Shown here: positions 33,101 to 45,500 of the stretch, one piece after another | How positions within the stretch are numbered: the stretch's first letter is position 1 | How the letters are laid out: every line of letters starts with the position of its first letter | From: Hydnum rufescens UP504 | Lineage: Eukaryota; Basidiomycota; Agaricomycetes; Cantharellales; Hydnaceae | Direction: 5' to 3' | DNA length: 64,000 nt | Assembly (NCBI GenBank): GCA_014904985.1 | Contig: MU128955.1 | Span: 1-64,000 of the forward strand | Made by a program: the position numbers and the translations under genes | The notes under the pieces: generated by a model | What the model was told of the DNA's origin: nothing | Seen by the model: only the letters and a program-made list of their open reading frames with translations | The model's database searches: none

Positions 33101-34905
33101 AGGGAACGAACAATTCGCCCGCACGAGGAGGCAACGTAGCCTGCTATGGAGAGAACGGTACAGTCCGCAGGCCTTGAAGTGTGATATTAACGCATGTTAT
33201 CCACAAATCAGATGAAGTACGCACGGGATTATCCCGCGGCCTCATCGTACGGTACGACGTATTTGACGAGAAAGGGCTGGCCTCAGCCTCCACGAGCGCC
33301 CTAGTCATGAACCTATGTGTAAGGCAAAGGCCAGATTCCGGCAGCGTCACTAGTGTTTCCAAAACGGATGCACTGTGCCGCCAACACCCAACACTGGAAG
33401 TCATCGCATCATAATGGGAACGCCAGACAAGCAATAGTGAACAGATTGGACTCACTCAATCGATGCCGAGATCTTTGTTCCGGGACTACCTCTTTGACCA
33501 ACCGCGAAGAGCCAGGCTCCAAGATTCGGTTGCTCTGAACCACCAGTAGCCTCGCCCGTCGCTGTCTGGGTTTTCGGACCGGTCTTTGTGGGAGCATCGA
33601 CGATAGTGTTCATGGTGAGGTTGATCAGTTTTTCGATAGGCTCTTGGAACTCGATTGTCACTGGAAATCAGGACCTATCAGTGTGAGAATAGTCGTCCAA
33701 CCAATAGTACAGACTAGAAACCTCGGTCCACGTATGTCGATTGCTTGCTGCCGCGTCGAAGGGCTTCTCGCAACTAACCTTAACGGCCTCCATAGCAGTC
33801 TCTTTGGCTCCACCTCCGACTACGTTACTACCAAGGGACCGTGCGAGAACACTCTTCTTTCGCACCACAAGCTGGTCATCCTTCAATGATTGGAACTTGG
33901 GATACGGGAGAATACGTTGCCAGCAGTCAGCATAGAGACACCAGCTTCAAGCGAACTGATCAATATACCCTCGTTGGCAAGGTTCTGGAGGAGTATCCCA
34001 TCCCTCGCTCAAAAACTAGACCTCCAGAAACTGGGATCCTGCAGCACAACCCAGAGCCATGAGAAATCACAATTTCTGGGGGTACACTGGATAAAAGGCA
34101 ATGTCACACGCACCAAATAGCATGTTTTAAACACCATTTCCGCGCTCCTCTTGATGAACTCTTTGCCCTTCGAAGATTCTCGATAGCTCCACCAGCAAGT
34201 CCTTGCGAATCGTGTAGAATGGGTCGATGGCTGTCATCTGAGGCGAGTTCTTGATCAATATCGCGTTGAGTGGCATGATCATCGGAGGCTCTCTATCACA
34301 TGCATTGGGATGACATAATGTGAGGTTTAAGGAAGTAAGGAGCACGCACAGCGAGGGTTTTGACGCGGAGTACTGCATTGATCAAAGAAGACTCCCACTC
34401 CTGACTGCGAATACTCTACAATGAGTGAAATGTACGGAAAGGATGTATCACTCACTTTACCCACGAATACCCTGAACCCAACGACACTACCTGAGCACTG
34501 GCGGAGGTATAGATGACGAACGTAGCATACCTAGAATCATCCCGGAGAGAGCCGGTGGTGGGTCTGAGCCACGGGAGTCCTGCAATGTGTTGATAGGATT
34601 GGTTGATGCTGCTAGTTGAACTATCGCAGTCTGACGTGAAGTTTAAGTACCTGGATCAGTGGAATCCACAGTATAAGGAAATCCGGAGGAGGAACGCGGT
34701 GTCCCCAACGGGGAACTTGAAAACGGCATTATTGGCCAACAAATGGAACCCAGCGACAGGATGCATCCTGAAGACACGCCGAAGCTCGTGCACAGTCTGA
34801 TTAATCAGAATGCTACGGACCGCCCGAATGAGAGGTCGCGAATCAGTCACGTGAAAGGGATTGTCCCGGTCTCTGGCCCGATCGGTACGTGTTTGACCAG
34901 AATCT
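33101..34905 (-). other. Possible unrecognised multi-exon host gene or its remains
   Basis: Minus-strand segments look protein-like: HELRRVFRMHPVAGFHLLAN (34656-34850), MIMPLNAILIKNSPQMTAID then PFYTIRKDLLVELSRIFEGQ (34127-34290), VVRKKSVLARSLGSNVVGGG (33668-33886) and TIEFQEPIEKLINLTMNTIV (33452-33661). A possible intron with donor GTGCGTGC and acceptor TGATAG lies near 34280-34340. I could not chain the segments into one open frame and recognise no family. High CpG argues for host origin. Confidence 0.3.
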
Positions 34906-34913
34906 ATTCTAGT

Positions 34914-35118
34914 TAGTGTTGCCGCGACTCCGCTCGACTCCGCTTGTGCTCGGCTCCCGGACGGCTTCCGCCGACTCGACTTGTGCTTGGAGTCGGCTCG
35001 AGCTGATGGATCGACTCGAAAACCATTCAGTTGGGGAACGGTTCGGCTCGACTCGGCTTCGGGGCGACTTCCGTGCGACTCGACTCACGGCTCGAGCCGA
35101 CTTCGAGCCCGAGTACTA
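34914..35118. mobile_element. Short hAT-like MITE, 205 bp, 8-bp TSD
   Basis: Flanked by ATTCTAGT at 34906-34913 and 35119-35126. Ends are TAGTGTTGCCGCGACTCC and the inverted ...GAGCCCGAGTACTA. The inside consists of GACTCGGCTCGAGCCGA-like repeats, very CpG-rich. It lies about 115 bp upstream of the start codon of the G-domain gene, so it may sit in its promoter. Confidence 0.75.
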
Positions 35119-35234
35119 ATTCTAGTCACTCAGAAAAAATCGGGCCGGGTGGTAGGTCATACCTGTCCCCACCATTGTACACACACCACCTACACGCACC
35201 GACGCCCTCTCTCTCCTTCTCTAGTCCGTCAACT

Positions 35235-36481
35235 ATGTGGAAATTTATCGTCAAGGCTTTTAAACCCCACAAGCTCACCAAGAAAGAAGTCAGGCGCTTC
35301 AGGGTCCTCATACTTGGACCGGCGAACGCGGGAAAGACCACTCTGCTCGAACGACTAACTGACAGCCCTGCCGGCGCGAGTATAGTGACCCGGAACGGAA
35401 AACGTGTAATTACTACAGATGTTCGAGCTCAGTAGAGATGCTGTTCTAATTCATCCCTTTATCTCTCAGATCATGGAGGTTCCCAGGGGATATGATCAAG
35501 TAAGAGCCATACTATCGGAGGCACGCTCTGGCTACTTGATGTTTTCATTCCATTCAGCGAGGGATCCACACCATCGACGATGAAATCACTTACACATCAA
35601 ACCCTGACCTCGTTTTCCACGACTCTGGTGGTTTCGAGGCCGGAGGGGTCAAGGAGGTTGAGGCTGTCTGGCAATTTATTCGAAAGCGCTCGCTAGCTTC
35701 ACCTTCACAGCAGTTGCATGCGATTTGGTGTGTTTACATGTTGGTTCATACACCCTCACACTTTAAATCATTGATTGCTCCAGGCTCTGCATCCCAACTG
35801 ATAATGACAGGCCCTTCGGATTCCTGCGGTCGGGCTTTTTCTCCGAGCCCACAGCATCAGGTATGTCCCATGAGTCGCAGCGTTTGATCCTTTTTCTTAC
35901 ACACGCACTGGTCCATGTGTCCGTTCAGTGCCTGTGATCGGGATTTTCACCAAGCTGGATGGAAGAAAGACAAAAATTATGACTGAGGTTCTCGGCCCTG
36001 ATCCCGAACAATCTGATTTCCTTGATCGTGCCCCGGAGGTGGAGCAGAAAGTGACTGAATTTGTTAACAGACTCGAGACACAATTTCGGAACCAGCGGTA
36101 CCCACCTGCTGGTTTTCTCAGGGTTGGAAGTATGTATATTCTATCTGAGTAGCAATTTTTCGCAGTTAAATTTTGGCTTAAAGACATGCATGAAGTTACC
36201 AAGCGGAGCGTAGAATTGTGTGACAAACTTCTTCAAGCCACTATGGATGCTCTTCCCAATGAGACCCAGAGATTGTTGCTTGGCCTCACAGTTTGGAAAA
36301 GAAACCGCCGGGTTCATACCATATATGTTTTACTACGGTGTGTGTGGATGTCCAACAGATTGATAATGACTAACAGTCATGTTGATCCCATAGAGTCCTT
36401 GATGATGGAGTTGGAGGTGCAGTCTCAAGCTGTATCAATGAGATGATGGTACAATTTGACTGTGTTCAGGGAACATCATGA
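35235..36481 (+). CDS. G-domain (P-loop GTPase) protein, seven exons, 296 aa
   Basis: The only gene that reads as intact. Exons: 35235-35405, 35470-35499, 35558-35727, 35784-35860, 35929-36129, 36184-36337, 36394-36481. They sum to 891 nt, in frame throughout, with introns of 54-68 nt and GT-AG ends. The product starts MWKFIVKAFKPHKLTKKEVR. G1/P-loop is GPANAGKTT (residues ~28-36), switch/G3 is VFHDSGGFE (~86-94, D-x-x-G) and G4 is FTKLDG (~158-163). This is the 'G domain-containing' family common in basidiomycetes, distantly like AIG1/Era GTPases, which binds GTP; the cellular role is unknown. The C-terminal part (VHTIYVLLRVLDDGVGGAVS) is weakly hydrophobic. A 205-bp MITE lies just upstream. 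The 36-48 kb satellite starts just downstream. The stop overlaps an ATG of a second partial ORF. Confidence 0.8.
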
Positions 36482-36556
36482 CCAAGGCTCCAGGACCTGG
36501 GGAAGATGAAGAATCCCAGTTATGTGCTGACAAAAAGTTCAGGATTCTCATGGTGA
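36478..36556 (+). pseudogene. First exon of a second G-domain gene (partial)
   Basis: ATG at 36478 overlaps the previous stop and reads MTKAPGPGEDEESQLCADKK then FRILM, followed by GTGAGTG, a good donor. 'K-F-R-I-L-hydrophobic' usually directly precedes a P-loop in this family. No P-loop exon was found: the satellite array starts inside this predicted intron. Interpretation uncertain. Confidence 0.35.
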
Positions 36557-39500
36557 GTGAATGTGCAAGTTGTAAGCAATGTATTGATTGTCCTGCATGC
36601 TGTAACTGCAACAACTGGTGATACATCATTGGTTTGTTGGATGGCATTGATAACATAGGAGGTATAGCCACAGGCACTAGCATTCAGTCCACAATGACTG
36701 ACTTACATGTTTCTTTGTGGCATTGACAACATAGTTGGTCAGTCTGGATCTCCAAATTTGATGCATGGTGTCTGGCTCATACATTTTCTGATGCCATTGG
36801 GAATGCAGTATGTGAGTGGATCTCCTGCCATTGGATACATGATCATTCCCTGATACAGCTTCTGCAATGCAGGGGGTGAGTTTACCTCTCTTAGTTAATG
36901 TGAGGTGGCTCAGTGTACATCTTTTAATGGCATGGATAACATAGTGTGTGAGTATGCATCTCCCACCTTTGGATCCCCACTGTCCCTGGCTGATATATCT
37001 CTCTGTGACATTGATACTGTAGGAGGTAAGACTGCATCTCACAGTTTGGTATGTGGTCACTACCTGATGGAACATTTGGTGGCATGAACAACATAGAATG
37101 TGGGTTGGCTTTCCTTACTATTTGATGTGTGATGACTGACCCATGGATCTTTTGGTGGCATCAATGACACAGGATGTAGGTCTGGATGTCTTGAGATGTA
37201 ATGCTTAGTTGCTGACTGACAAGCCTTTTGCTGGCATTCACAATGTAGTATGTGAGTCTGGATTCAATATGAGGTCCATGGCTGATATATTATTGGATGG
37301 GATGGGTAAAATAGGAGGTAAGTTCATATCTCCCAGCATTCATGGGTAGTTTCTGGCCAGTACATCATTTGGTTGCATGGATAATGTAGTATGTAAGTGA
37401 GAACTTCCTATAGGTTGGCACATGCTCACTGGTTGATATATTGTCTGATGGCATGGACAATGTAGAAAGTAAGTCTAGGTCTCTTGCAATTTGATGCACA
37501 TGAACAGGCTGATATTTCTTTCTCTGTGATGGACAATGTAGGCTGTAGGCCCAGGTCTCTCAGAAATGTGTGGTCCCTCATTGATACCTTGTTTGGTCCT
37601 GTTGATGCTGCAGCCTGTAAGTTTGGATATTCCCCAAATTGATGTGTGGCCTGCTAATACATCATTTAACACTGATAATGCAGGATGTAAGTCTGGATCT
37701 CCACCTTAATGCACTATCACTGTATGACACATCACTGGATGACATCAACAATAAAGAATGTGGGCACCCATGCAATTGTGTGTGACCATTGGCTGATCCA
37801 TTGTCTGGTGGTATTCACCATGTAGCTGGTGGGCAGCTTCTCTTATAATTTCAAGCAGGGTCACTGGCTGATATATCAATGGGTGGTCTTCACAATGTAG
37901 GATGTGAGTCTACATCCCCCACTATCATTAGTTGCTAGCTGATATATTTTTCAATGCCACCAACTATGTAGGGTGTAAGTCTGGTTCTCAGTGAAATGCA
38001 CATGTGCAAGCTGATATTTCTTTGTCTGACATGAACAATGTAGGAAGTAAGGCTGGATGTCCCACAATTTAATGCATGGTTATTATCTGATACATTGTTT
38101 GGTCCCATTGAAAATGTAGCATGTAAGCTCAGATCTCTTCTAATTCAATGTGGGACCACTGGCCAATATATTCTGTGTTGACATTAATAATGTAGCATGT
38201 AAGTTCTGATCCCTGCCACCTTTCTGCACAATCACTGGCTGACATATTGCTGGATGACATTGACAACCTAGCTAGTAAGCCTGGCTTCATTTTGACTCAG
38301 TGTGTGGTGATTGGCTGACTCACCAATGGGATCAACAATGTAGCTGGTGGGCCCATGATCTTGCACAATTCAATGGAGGAATTGCTGGCTGATTCATCAT
38401 GTGGTGGCACTGACAATGTAGGAAGTGAGTTGCATGCCCCATTTGGTGTATTGTTGGCTGATACATTGCCTGTGGGCATCAAAAATGTAGGAGGTTTGTG
38501 GTGATCTCTGGCAATTTGATGTGGAGTCACTGGCTGATACATTGTTTGGTGGCATGGCATTGCAAGGTGGTGAGTTTCCATTTCCCACCATCAATTGTGT
38601 GGCCCTGGGTGATATACCATTGGGTTACATTGTCACTACAGTATGTAAGTCCAGATCTCATACTGATCAATGCATGATTTCTGCCTGATTCACCTGCTGG
38701 TATGGGTGTGTGAAACACAGAGGGTAGGTCCAGTGGATTCTATAAAAAACTGCAGGGTGATTTATTGATTGGTGGTGCTGATAACATAGAGAGTAAGATG
38801 AGGTCTGTTAGATTATGATGCAGGGTGCCTGGCTGATAGATTGGTTGGTCACCTGAATTCTGTAGGATGTAAGCCAATATCACCCTCTACCTGAAGAGTG
38901 GTTAGAAGTTGACACATCTTTGGGTGGGATTGATAATGTAGGGAGTAAGTGTGGATATCTCAGAAATTAATGCATTCTCCATTGCTGATTTATCTGTTGG
39001 TGGCATTGACACAATAGCCAGTAAGTGTGGATGTCTCAGAATTCAGTTCATTGTCCCTGCCTGATTCATCTTTTGGTGGCATCAACAACATAGCATGTAA
39101 GTGTGGATGTCTTAGAATTCAATGCATTGTCCCTTGCTGATTCATCTTTGGTGGCATTGACAACATAGCTTGTAAGTGTGGATGTCATATATTTCAATGC
39201 ATTGTCCCTTGCTGATTCATCTTCTGGTGGCATTGACAACATAGGATGTAAGTGTTGATGTCTTGGAATTCAATGCCTTGTCCTTGCTGATTCATCTTTG
39301 GTGGCATTGACACCATAGGGTGTAAGTGTTGATGTCTTGGAATTCAATGCATTGCCCCTTGCTGATTCATCTTTTGGTGGCATTGACAACATAGGATGTA
39401 AGTGGTGATGTCTTGGAATTCAATGCATTGTCCCTTGCTGATTCATCATTTGGTGGAATTGACAACATAGGATGTAAGTGGTGATGTCTTGGAATTCAAT

Positions 39501-42500
39501 GCATTGTCCCTTGCTGATTCATTTTTGTTGGCATTGACACCATAGGATGTAAGTGTGGATGTCTTATAATTGAATGCATTCTACCTTGCTGATTCATCTG
39601 TTGGTGGCATTGGCAACATAGCCTGTCAGTGGGGATATTTGAGAATTCAATGCATTCTCCTGTGCTGATTTATCTTTTGGTGGCATTGACAACATAGCCT
39701 GTAAGTGCAGATGTGTAAAAATTCAATGCATTGTCCCTTGCTGATTCATTGTTGTTGGCATTGACAACATAGGATGTAAGTGTGGATGTCTTTGAATTCA
39801 GCACATTCTCCCCTGCTGATTCATCTGTTGGTGGCATTGACAACATAGGATGTATGTGTGGATGGCTTTAGAATTCAATGCATTGTCCCATGCTGATTCA
39901 TCATTCGGTGGCATTAACAACATAGGATGTAAGTGTGGATGCCTTTAGAATTCAATGCATTGTCTCTTGCTGATTCATCTTTTGGTGGAATTGACAACAT
40001 AGGATGTAAGTGTGGATGTCATGGAATTCAATGCATTTTCCCTTGCTGATTCATCTTTTGGTGGCATTGACAATGTAGCCTATAAATGTGGATGTCTTAA
40101 AATTCAATGCATTGTCCCTTGCTGATTCATCATTGGTTGGCATTGACAATGTAGGATGTAAGTGTGGATGTCTCAGAATTCAATGCATTGTCCCTTTCTG
40201 ATTCATCTTTTGGTGGAATTGACAACATAGGATGTAAGTAGGGATGTCTTAGAATTCAATGCATTCTCCCTTGCTGATTCATCTTTTGGTGGAATTGGCA
40301 ATGTAGCCTGTAAATGTGGATGTAAAATTCAATGCATTGTCCCTTGCTGACTCAACTTTTGTTGGCATTGATAACATAGGATGTGAGTGTGGATGTCTTG
40401 GAATTCAATGCATTGTCCCTTGCTGATTCATATTTTGGTGGAATTGACAACATAGTCTGTAAGTGTGGATGTCTTGGAATTCAATGCATTGTCCCTTGCT
40501 GATGCATCATTTGGTGGCATTGACAACATAGGATGTAAGTGTGGATGTCATGGAATTCAATGGTTTGGCCCTTGCTGATTCATCTTTTGGTGGAATTGAC
40601 AACATAGCATGTAAGTGGGGATGTCTTAGAATTCAATGCATTGGCCCTTGCTGATTCATCATTTGGTGGCATTGGCAACATAGCATGTAAGTGGGGATGT
40701 CTTAGAATTCAATTCATTGGCCCTTGCTGATTCATCATTTGTCATGGACAACATAGGATGTAAGTGTGGATGTCTTAGAATTCAATACATTCTCCCTTGC
40801 TGATTCATCTGTTGGTGGAATTGACAACATAGGATGTAAGTGTGGATGTCTTGGAATTCAATGCATTGTCCCTTGCTGATTCATCTGTTGGTGGCATTGA
40901 CAACATAGTATGTAATTGTGGATGTCTTAGAATTCAATGCATTCTCCCTTGCTGATTCATCCTTGGTGGCATTGACAATGTAGCCTGTACATGTGGATGT
41001 GAGTGTGGATGTCTTGGAATTCAATGCATTTTCCCTTGCTGATTCATATTTTGGTGGCATTGACACCATAGCATGTAAGTCTGGATGTATTGGAATTCAA
41101 TGCATTGTCCCTTGCTGATTCATCTTTTGATGGCATTGACAACATAGGATGTAAGTCTGGATGTTATGGAATTCAGTGCATTGGCCCTTGCTGATGCATC
41201 TTTTGGTGGAATTGACAACATAGCATGTAAGTGTGGATGTCTTAGAATTCAATGCATTGGCCCTTGCTGATTTATCTTTTGGTGGCATTGGCAACATAGC
41301 GTGTAAGTGTGGATGTCTTATAATTCAATTCATTGGCCCTTGCTGATTCATCATTTGTATGTGAGTCTACTCCCCCCACTATCATTAGTTCTAGCTGATA
41401 TAATTTTCAAATGCCACCAACTATTTAGGGTGTAAGTCTGGTTCTCAGTGAAATGCAACATGGGCAAGCTGATATTTCCCTTGTCTGACATGAACAATGT
41501 AGGAAGTAAGGCTGGATGTCCCACCAATTTAATGCATGGTTATTATCTGATACATTGTTTGGTCCATGAAATGTAGCATGTTAAGCTCAGATCTCTTCCT
41601 AATAATGTGGGACCACTGGCCCAATATATTCTGTGTTGACATTAATATTGTAGCAGTAAGTTTCTGGATCCCCTGCCACCTTTCTGCACAATCCACTGGC
41701 TTGACATATTGCTGATGACATGACAACCTAGGCTAGTAAAAGCCTGGCTTCATTTTGACTCAGTGTGTGGTGATTGGCTGACTCACCAATGGGATCAACA
41801 ATGTAGCTGGTGGGGCCCATGATCTTGCACAATTCAATGGAGGAATTGTGGCTGGCTGGATTCATCATGTGGGGGGCACTGACAATGGTAGGAAGTGAGT
41901 TGCATCCCCTTTGGTGTATTGTTGGCTGATACATTGCCTGTGGGCATCAAAAATGTAGGAGGTTTGTGGTGATCTCTGGCAGATTTGATGTGGAAGTCAC
42001 TGGCTGATACATTGTTTGTGGTGGCATTGGATGCAAGGTGGTGAGTTTCCATTTCCCAACCATCCAATTTGTGTGGCCTGGGTGATATACCATTGGTTAC
42101 ATTGTCACTACAGTATGTAAGTCCAGATCTCATACTGATCAATGCATGATTTCTGCCTGATTCACCTGTCGGTATGGGTGTGTGAAACACAGAGGGAGGT
42201 CCATGGATTCTATAAAAAATGCAGGGTGATTTATTGATTGGTGGTGCTGATAACATAGAGAGTAAGGATGAGGTATGTTAGATTAATGATGCAGGGTGCC
42301 TGGCTGTAGATTGGTGGTCACCTGAATTCTGTAGGATGTAAGCCAATATCACCTCTACCTGAAGAGTGGTTAGAAGTTGACACATCTTTGGTGGGATTGA
42401 TAATGTAGGAGTAAGTGTGGATATCTCAGAAATTAATGCATTCTCCATTGCTGATTTATCTGTTTGGTGGCATTGACACAATAGCCAGTAAGTGTGGATG

Positions 42501-45500
42501 TCTCAGAATTCAGTTCATTGTCCCTGCCTGATTCATCTTTTGGTGGCATCAACAACATAGCATGTTAAGTGTGGATGTCTTAGAATTCAATGCATTGTCC
42601 CTTGCTGATTCATCTTTGGTGCCATTGGACAACATAGCTTGTAAGGTGGATGTCCATATTTCAATGCATTTGCCCTTGCTGATTCATCTTCTGGTGGCAT
42701 TGACAACATAGGATGTAAGCTGTTGATGTCTTGGAATTCAATGCCTTTGTCCTTGCTGATTCATCTTCTGGTGGCTGCGACACCATAGGGTGTAAGTGTT
42801 GATGTCTTGGAATTCAATGCATTGCCCTCTTGCTGATTCATCTTTTGGTGGCATTGACACCATAGGATGATAAGTGTATGTCTGGAATTCAATGCTTCAT
42901 GTCCCTTGCTGATTCCATCTGGTGGAATTGACAACATAGGATGTAAGTGTGATGTCTTGGAATCAATGCATTGTCCTTGCTGCTGATTCATTTTTGTTGC
43001 ATACCGACCATAAGGATGTAAGTGTGGATGTCTTATAATTGAATGCATTCTACCTTGCTGATTCATCTGTTGTGGCATTGGCAACATAGCCTGTCAGTGG
43101 GTACTTGAGAAATTCAATGCATCTCCTGTGCTGACTTATCTTTTGGTGGATTGACAACATAGCCTGTAAGTGCAGATGTGTAAAAATTCAATGCATTGTC
43201 CCTTGCTGATTCATTGTTGTTGCACTTGACAACATAGATGTAAGGTGTGGATGTCTTTGAATTCAGCACATTCTCCCCTGCTGATTCATCTGTTGGTGGG
43301 CATTGACAACATAGGATGTATGTGTGGATGGCTTTAGAATTCAATGCATTGTCCCATGCTGATTCATCATTCGGTGGCATTAACAACATAGGATGTAAGT
43401 GTGGATGCCTTTAGAATTCAATGCATTGTCTCTTGCTGATTCATCTTTTGGTGGAATTGACAACATAGGATGTAAGTGTGGATGTCATGGAATTCAATGC
43501 ATTTTCCCTTGCTGATTCATCTTTTGGTGGCATTGACAATGTAGCCCTATAAATGTGGATGTCTTAAAATTCAATGCATTGTCCCTTGCTGATTCATCAT
43601 TGGTTGGCATTGACAATGTAGGATGTAAGTGTGGATGTCTCAGAATTCAATGCATTGTCCCTTTCTGATTCATCTTTTGGTGGAATTGACAACATAGGAT
43701 GTAAGTAGGGATGTCTTAGAATTCAATGCATTCTCCCTTGCTGATTCATCTTTTGGTGGAATTGGCAATGTAGCCTGTAAATGTGGATGTAAAATTCAAT
43801 GCATTGTCCCTTGCTGACTCAACTTTTGTTGGCATTGATAACATAGGATGTGAGTGTGGATGTCTTGGAATTCAATGCATTGTCCCTTGCTGATTCATAT
43901 TTTGGTGGAATTGACAACATAGTCTGTAAGTGTGGATGTCTTGGAATTCAATGCATTGTCCCTTGCTGATGCATCATTTGGTGGCATTGACAACATAGGA
44001 TGTAAGTGTGGATGTCATGGAATTCAATGGTTTGGCCCTTGCTGATTCATCTTTTGGTGGAATTGACAACATAGCATGTAAGTGGGGATGTCTTAGAATT
44101 CAATGCATTGGCCCTTGCTGATTCATCATTTGGTGGCATTGGCAACATAGCATGTAAGTGGGGATGTCTTAGAATTCAATTCATTGGCCCTTGCTGATTC
44201 ATCATTTGTCATGGACAACATAGGATGTAAGTGTGGATGTCTTAGAATTCAATACATTCTCCTTGCTGATTCATCTGTTGGTGAATTGACAACATAGGAT
44301 GTAAGTGTGGATGTCTTGGAATTCAATGCATTGTCCCTTGCTGATTCATCTGTTGGTGGCATTGACAACATAGTATGTAATTGTGGATGTCTTAGAATTC
44401 AATGCATTCTCCCTTGCTGATTCATCCTTGGTGGCATTGACAATGTAGCCTGTACATGTGGATGTGAGTGTGGATGTCTTGGAATTCAATGCATTTTCCC
44501 TTGCTGATTCATATTTTGGTGGCATTGACACCATAGCATGTAAGTCTGGATGTATTGGAATTCAATGCATTGTCCCTTGCTGATTCATCTTTTGATGGCA
44601 TTGACAACATAGGATGTAAGTCTGGATGTTATGGAATTCAGTGCATTGGCCCTTGCTGATGCATCTTTTGGTGGAATTGACAACATAGCATGTAAGTGTG
44701 GATGTCTTAGAATTCAATGCATTGGCCCTTGCTGATTTATCTTTTGGTGGCCATTGGCAACATAGCGTGTAAGTGTGGATGTCTTATAATTCAATTCATT
44801 GGCCCTTGCTGATTCATCATTTGTTATTGACAACATAGGATGTAAGTGTGGATGTCTTAGAATTTAATGCATTCTCCCTTGCTGATTCATGTTTTGGTGG
44901 CATTGACAACATAGATGTCGATGTATAGTGTGGATGTCTTGCATTCAATGATGTATGTGTGTCTGAAATCATCATTGCTACTTCACTCTTTTGGTGGATT
45001 GACAACATAGGATGTAAGTGTGGATGTCTTAGAATTTAATAAATTCCCCCTTGCTGATTCATGTTTTGGTGGTATTGATGACATAGGACTGTGAGTGTGG
45101 ATGTCTTGGAATTGATGCATTTTCCCTTGCTGATTCATCTTTTGGTGGCATTGACAACATAGTATGTAAGTGTGGATGTCTTAGAATTGAATGCATTCTC
45201 CCTTGCTGATTCATCTTTTGGTGGCATTGACAACATAGTATGTAAGCATGGATGTCTTTAGAATTGAATGCATTGCCCCTTGCTGATTTATCTTTTGATG
45301 GCATGACAACATAGTATGTAAGGTGGATGGATGATCTAGAATTCAATGCATTGTCCATTGCTGATTTATCTTTTGGTGGTATTGAAAAATGTAGTATGTA
45401 AGTGTGGATGTCTTGGAATTCAACGCATTGTCCCTTGCTGATTTATCCTTGGTGGCATTAACACCATAGTATGTAAGTGTGGATGTCTTGGAATTTAATG

